This document shows positions 60,639 to 64,000 of a DNA stretch of 64,000 nucleotides, in pieces. The stretch covers positions 16,818 through 80,817 of the forward strand of contig NZ_JAJCIC010000022.1 of the NCBI RefSeq assembly GCF_020554865.1, given 5' to 3'. A model generated the notes under the pieces. That model saw nothing but the letters and a program-made list of their open reading frames with translations, ran no database searches and had not been told where the DNA came from. The translations under genes were made by a program, and so were the position numbers. Source of the stretch: Lacrimispora sp. 210928-DFI.3.58. GTDB taxonomy: Bacteria; Bacillota; Clostridia; Lachnospirales; Lachnospiraceae. How positions within the stretch are numbered: position 1 is the first letter of the stretch; each line of letters begins with the position of its first letter.

Positions 60639-61844
60639 ATGAATGCAACAAAAAAGAGACTTTTGATAATTGGGGCAGGACGCGGACAGGTAGGGTTATA
60701 TAAGGCTGCAAAAGAAATGGGAATTCATACCATTGCTGGAACCATGAAAGATAATAACCCGCCAGGAATTAAACTTGCTGATGAAGTTTGCTATATGAAT
60801 ATTGCGAATCCAAATGAGGTTTTGGAGAAAGCAAAAACTTTACAATTAGATGGTGTGGCAACATGTTGTCTGGATACTGGAGTCCCAGCTCTTGGAAAAG
60901 TGTGTGATGCACTAAAACTTACAGGACTTACGGAAGATGCGGCCATTATGTGCGGAGATAAGCTGAAAATGAAGAGAGCTTTTATGGAACATAATGTAAG
61001 TACAGCAAGATTCTATGAAATTTCCAATGAAACAGAGCTTAATGTGGCATTGGAAAAATTACAGCTTCCAGTAATTATCAAGGCTACAGATCTGCAGGGA
61101 AGTAATGGCATCTATATTTCTAAGACGCGAGAGGCTGCTTTTAATGGATTTAAAGAGGCAATGAAAAAAACAAAAAAATCTTATTGTATTGTGGAAGAGT
61201 ATATTGAAGGCTGGGAGTTTGGTGCACAGGCATTTGTCTATAATGGTCAGATATTGTTTGTAATGCCGCATGGTGATGAAACATATATGAGCCACACAGC
61301 AGTTCCTGTCGGACATTATGTACCATTAGGCTGCAATATGGATGTCCATGAGCAAACAAAAGTTGCCGTAAAAAATGCTATTACAGCTCTGGGACTTAAT
61401 AATTGTGCGGTTAATGTTGATTTGATTTTGAAGGACAATACAGTTTATGTGATTGAACTGACAGGTCGTGTTGGGGCAAATTGCCTGCCGGAATTGGTCC
61501 AAATTAATTTTGGCATTGAATATTACAAGATGATTGTAGCAATGGCTTTGGGAGAAAATCCGTTGGAGTTCTGGGAAAAAAAGAGAGAGTCTACAAAAGC
61601 TGGATTGGCAAAAATGATTCTGGAAACAGAGAAGTCAGGAGTTCTTGATGCTATAGAGTATAAAGGGGAGATTGCAGGAGATGTTCTTGAAGTAACATTC
61701 TTCAAGCATCCGGGTGATGAAATTAGAATTTTTGAGAATTCAAACGATTGTGTGGGACAGATCATTGTACAGGGAGAGACAATGGAGGAATGTCAGAAAA
61801 AGCTTGATAAGGTAATTTCAGAAGTCGTGATGAAATTGAGATAA
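60639..61844 (+). CDS. ATP-grasp carboxylate-amine ligase (second)
   Basis: 401 residues from ATG 60639 (GGAGGA ahead). RLLIIGAGRGQVGLYKAAKE at the N-terminus, VIIKATDLQGSNGIYIS and YCIVEEYIEGWEFGAQAFVY for ATP binding, and NVDLILKDNTVYVIELTGRVG for metals. It is homologous to the gene at 58799 but only moderately similar. Two such ligases in one locus suggest successive amide bonds or two modified sugars. Substrates are not known. A 30-bp inverted repeat (61853-61882) follows without a T-run. Confidence 0.82.
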   Translation: MNATKKRLLIIGAGRGQVGLYKAAKEMGIHTIAGTMKDNNPPGIKLADEVCYMNIANPNEVLEKAKTLQLDGVATCCLDTGVPALGKVCDALKLTGLTEDAAIMCGDKLKMKRAFMEHNVSTARFYEISNETELNVALEKLQLPVIIKATDLQGSNGIYISKTREAAFNGFKEAMKKTKKSYCIVEEYIEGWEFGAQAFVYNGQILFVMPHGDETYMSHTAVPVGHYVPLGCNMDVHEQTKVAVKNAITALGLNNCAVNVDLILKDNTVYVIELTGRVGANCLPELVQINFGIEYYKMIVAMALGENPLEFWEKKRESTKAGLAKMILETEKSGVLDAIEYKGEIAGDVLEVTFFKHPGDEIRIFENSNDCVGQIIVQGETMEECQKKLDKVISEVVMKLR

Positions 61845-61904
61845 AACAACAGAATCCACTCTGGGGCAGGCTCTGGAGTGGATAGATTGGAGATTTTGAG
61901 CATT

Positions 61905-63128
61905 ATGAAAGCTTTGTGCTTGTTTGCAAATGAGTTTCCTTATGGTAACTGGGAGGCATATCTTGAAACGGAAGTAAAGTACTATGATGAGTTTGACAAA
62001 GTTTATATTTTTGCGCTTCAGTTAAGAAAAGAGCATGCGAAAACGATTAGAAAGATGCCAGATAACTGTATTGTAATTCCAATCAGGTATGCTCCGAGGT
62101 GGAAATATTTTCTGAATTCTTTTAGGGTGTTGACTGACCAAAACTTGTACAAAGAATTAGGCATACTGAGAAAAAAACACCGATTGAATATAAGAAAAAT
62201 AATTGATCTTTTTGTATTTTTAAGCAGATCAGATTATGAGATGCGTATTATACGAAAGTCAATAAAACATGAGGATATAAAGAATGCTATTTTTTATTCC
62301 TACAGGTTTGAGTATCAGCCGTATGTGGCTATTTTGCTACGGAAAAAGTTAAGATTGAATAATAAAATAATTGCCCGCGCACACAGGTATGATTTATATG
62401 AAGAACGAAGAACCCATAAATATATACCATGCAGGGAAATCTTGTTAGAAAATATAGATGCAGTTTATCCATGCTCAGAAGATGGGACGGAGTATTTACA
62501 GAAGAGATTCCCTGAATATAAAGATCGTGTAAGTGTGCGATATTTAGGCACTATTGCACATAACAGGGAAAAATTTGAAAGAAGTTCAAGACTGCGGTTG
62601 GTTAGCTGTTCAAATGTAGTTCCTGTCAAAAGGCTGGATCTCATCATAGCGGCTTTGAAAGAAATTACAAATGTTAGAGTAATTTGGACACATTTTGGTG
62701 ATGGAATTTTGTTGAATGAAATAAAAAAATTAGCAAAACAGTTACCTGAAAATATTGAAACGGATTTCCGCGGAAATTTAAAAAATAGTGATCTGATGAA
62801 GGTATATGAAAAAGAGCAATTTGATTTGTTTATAAATGTCAGCAGTTCCGAGGGAATTCCGGTATCCATTATGGAAGCTATGTCTTTTGGAATTCCCTGT
62901 ATTGCTACTGATGTAGGTGGAACGAAAGAGATAGTAACAGACGGATATAATGGCAGACTCTTAAGGTCTGATTTTAATAATGCTGATTTTGTTGAAGCAA
63001 TAAATTGGTATTTGAAGATGGATAAAGATACAGTTTATAATCTTCGTAAGAATGTTTATTCTTTTTGGGAAGGAAAATATAATGCGGAAACAAACTATTC
63101 TGAATTCGTCAAAGAATTGCCGCTATAG
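61905..63128 (+). CDS. GT4-family glycosyltransferase
   Basis: 407 residues, GT-B fold. The C-terminal half has RLVSCSNVVPVKRLDLIIAA, VIWTHFGDG, and the EX7E-type retaining motif in SEGIPVSIMEAMSFGIPCIA followed by TDVGGTKEIV. The N-terminus begins MKALCLFANEFPYGNWEAYL. ATG 61905 is preferred (GGAG 12 bases upstream) over GTG 61878. It adds a sugar to the lipid-linked repeat unit; donor unknown. Confidence 0.88.
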   Translation: MKALCLFANEFPYGNWEAYLETEVKYYDEFDKVYIFALQLRKEHAKTIRKMPDNCIVIPIRYAPRWKYFLNSFRVLTDQNLYKELGILRKKHRLNIRKIIDLFVFLSRSDYEMRIIRKSIKHEDIKNAIFYSYRFEYQPYVAILLRKKLRLNNKIIARAHRYDLYEERRTHKYIPCREILLENIDAVYPCSEDGTEYLQKRFPEYKDRVSVRYLGTIAHNREKFERSSRLRLVSCSNVVPVKRLDLIIAALKEITNVRVIWTHFGDGILLNEIKKLAKQLPENIETDFRGNLKNSDLMKVYEKEQFDLFINVSSSEGIPVSIMEAMSFGIPCIATDVGGTKEIVTDGYNGRLLRSDFNNADFVEAINWYLKMDKDTVYNLRKNVYSFWEGKYNAETNYSEFVKELPL

Positions 63129-63163
63129 ATGAATGAAAAATCGGCATAGGATAGGAGAGTGTA

Positions 63164-63949
63164 ATGTTGCTCATAAAACGAAAAGCATTTCTTGTCTTTG
63201 CAACAATTAATGTAATTATTATATTAGGATGGATGATTACCAGTGCCGACAGCCTGCTTACAATCACATTGTTAATTTGGACAAATATGCTGTTTTTCGC
63301 TTTGTGTGATTTAGGAAAGCGAAGTATGTTATTTGCTTTCCTGGTTGCATTTTTTGTATTCCTAATGGGAAGAGAAGCTTTGCAGCAGTTTTTTTTATAT
63401 AAAGTAGAGGTGTTCGATGCTGATGTACAAATTCATTCTAATGTGTGCTTGTTGATTAGTCTTTTAACGATTTTGATTGGCTTTATCTTTTTTAATAGAA
63501 AAAATAAGTCGATAGCTAGTACAGTAACATTCAATAATGATAGGATTTTACAGAAAATTTCATTATACATGTTTTATGCTACATGGTTATTTGCTGTTGC
63601 TTCTAAGGTGATTGTTGCTCGATATATAAGTTCTAATAGTTATTGGGATTATTATACTGATTATTCGGAATATTTATCAGGCAATACGATCCTATATGCC
63701 ATAAGTAAAATTGAATTAATGATGCCGGTGGCATTAAGCATATATTTAGCTTGTATGCCGAGTAAAAAGCAGTTCAGATTACCATGTTTTTTTTATCTGG
63801 TGTATTTAGTGGTATCCCTTGGAAGTGGGCAAAGATCAACATTTATGTTGGGTATTTTGTTCCTTGTTGTATATTTTTTATTTAGAAATGGAATCCATCC
63901 AGAAGAAAAGTGGGTGAAAAAATCATACATTGTCATTTGTATTCTGTAA
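63164..63949 (+). CDS. Wzy-like polymerase, apparently truncated
   Basis: 261 residues, strongly hydrophobic, with about seven to eight spans and an aromatic extracellular loop (SSNSYWDYYTDYSEYLSGN). The layout resembles oligosaccharide-repeat-unit polymerases, which are usually above 400 residues. The frame stops at TAA 63947-63949 in what looks like another membrane span (KSYIVICIL). The last 51 bases of the window show no continuation in other frames. Either a short variant or a broken gene; the window edge prevents a decision. Confidence 0.65.
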   Translation: MLLIKRKAFLVFATINVIIILGWMITSADSLLTITLLIWTNMLFFALCDLGKRSMLFAFLVAFFVFLMGREALQQFFLYKVEVFDADVQIHSNVCLLISLLTILIGFIFFNRKNKSIASTVTFNNDRILQKISLYMFYATWLFAVASKVIVARYISSNSYWDYYTDYSEYLSGNTILYAISKIELMMPVALSIYLACMPSKKQFRLPCFFYLVYLVVSLGSGQRSTFMLGILFLVVYFLFRNGIHPEEKWVKKSYIVICIL

Positions 63950-64000
63950 ATGGTATATAACTCGTCGACTTTCCTTCAACTCGATAATTCGAGATAATTG

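Overview
The window reads as chromosome from a spore-forming Clostridia of the Lachnospiraceae type (Clostridium cluster XIVa, in the neighbourhood of Enterocloster, Hungatella or C. symbiosum). The main support is a small acid-soluble spore protein with a sigma-G-like promoter, an IspH-ribosomal S1 fusion, an anaerobic cobalamin cluster, YesN/YesM regulators beside a galactose-type ABC importer, and the tig-clpP-clpX-lon-engB order. I cannot assign a species from sequence alone. Most of the window is dense and mostly on the + strand. From about 53 kb onward the DNA becomes clearly AT-richer, as expected for an exchanged surface-polysaccharide locus.

Layout. 1-8.2 kb: an HD-domain protein (cut by the window edge), aspartokinase, polyphosphate:AMP phosphotransferase, a flavoprotein, then cmk and ispH-S1. 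8.3-10.8 kb: a GHKL/LytTR two-component pair on the - strand and a spore protein gene. 10.8-26.4 kb: an almost uninterrupted cobalamin operon (cbiG, cbiD, a cbiF-cbiH fusion, cbiJ, a cbiE-cbiT fusion, cbiA, cobT, cobU, cobS, a cobU-like gene, cbiB, cobD, cbiP, cbiC), which takes a cobalt-precorrin intermediate to the finished cofactor. The cobalt chelatase, cbiL and an adenosyltransferase are not in the window. 26.5-27.9 kb: a PurF homologue on the - strand whose catalytic cysteine position is glycine. 28.3-37.9 kb: a sugar-sensing and import unit with a response regulator, a histidine kinase, two membrane-anchored binding-protein homologues, an MglBAC importer and a small membrane protein. 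38-40 kb: a CYTH protein, an ATC-hydrolase-like protein and a DJ-1 protein. 40.2-47.2 kb: protein quality control (tig, clpP, clpX, lon, engB).

47.4-64 kb is the most interesting part. A tyrosine recombinase ends exactly at a 20-bp inverted repeat. The partner repeat lies 172 bp downstream. Between them is a strong consensus promoter that now points into a capsule or exopolysaccharide operon: PHP phosphatase, Wzz-like modulator, tyrosine kinase with a tyrosine-rich tail, LytR-CpsA-Psr ligase, an HTH/secreted-protein pair, a CapD-type dehydratase, a sugar aminotransferase, two ATP-grasp ligases around a PglC-like phosphoglycosyltransferase, a GT4 glycosyltransferase and a short Wzy-like polymerase. 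This has the full architecture of a self-contained ON/OFF promoter-inversion switch, and the sequence given is in the ON orientation. A 2.2-kb graveyard of decayed sugar-biosynthesis genes lies inside the operon.

Between genes the window carries several families of dispersed palindromes: a roughly 120-bp REP/BIME-like element in four copies, a 237-bp near-perfect palindrome, a tandemly duplicated 104-bp nested hairpin in the cobalamin operon, and a recurring GTTACTGTTCACAG-type palindrome. No tRNA, rRNA, CRISPR array, intact insertion sequence or convincing riboswitch was seen.
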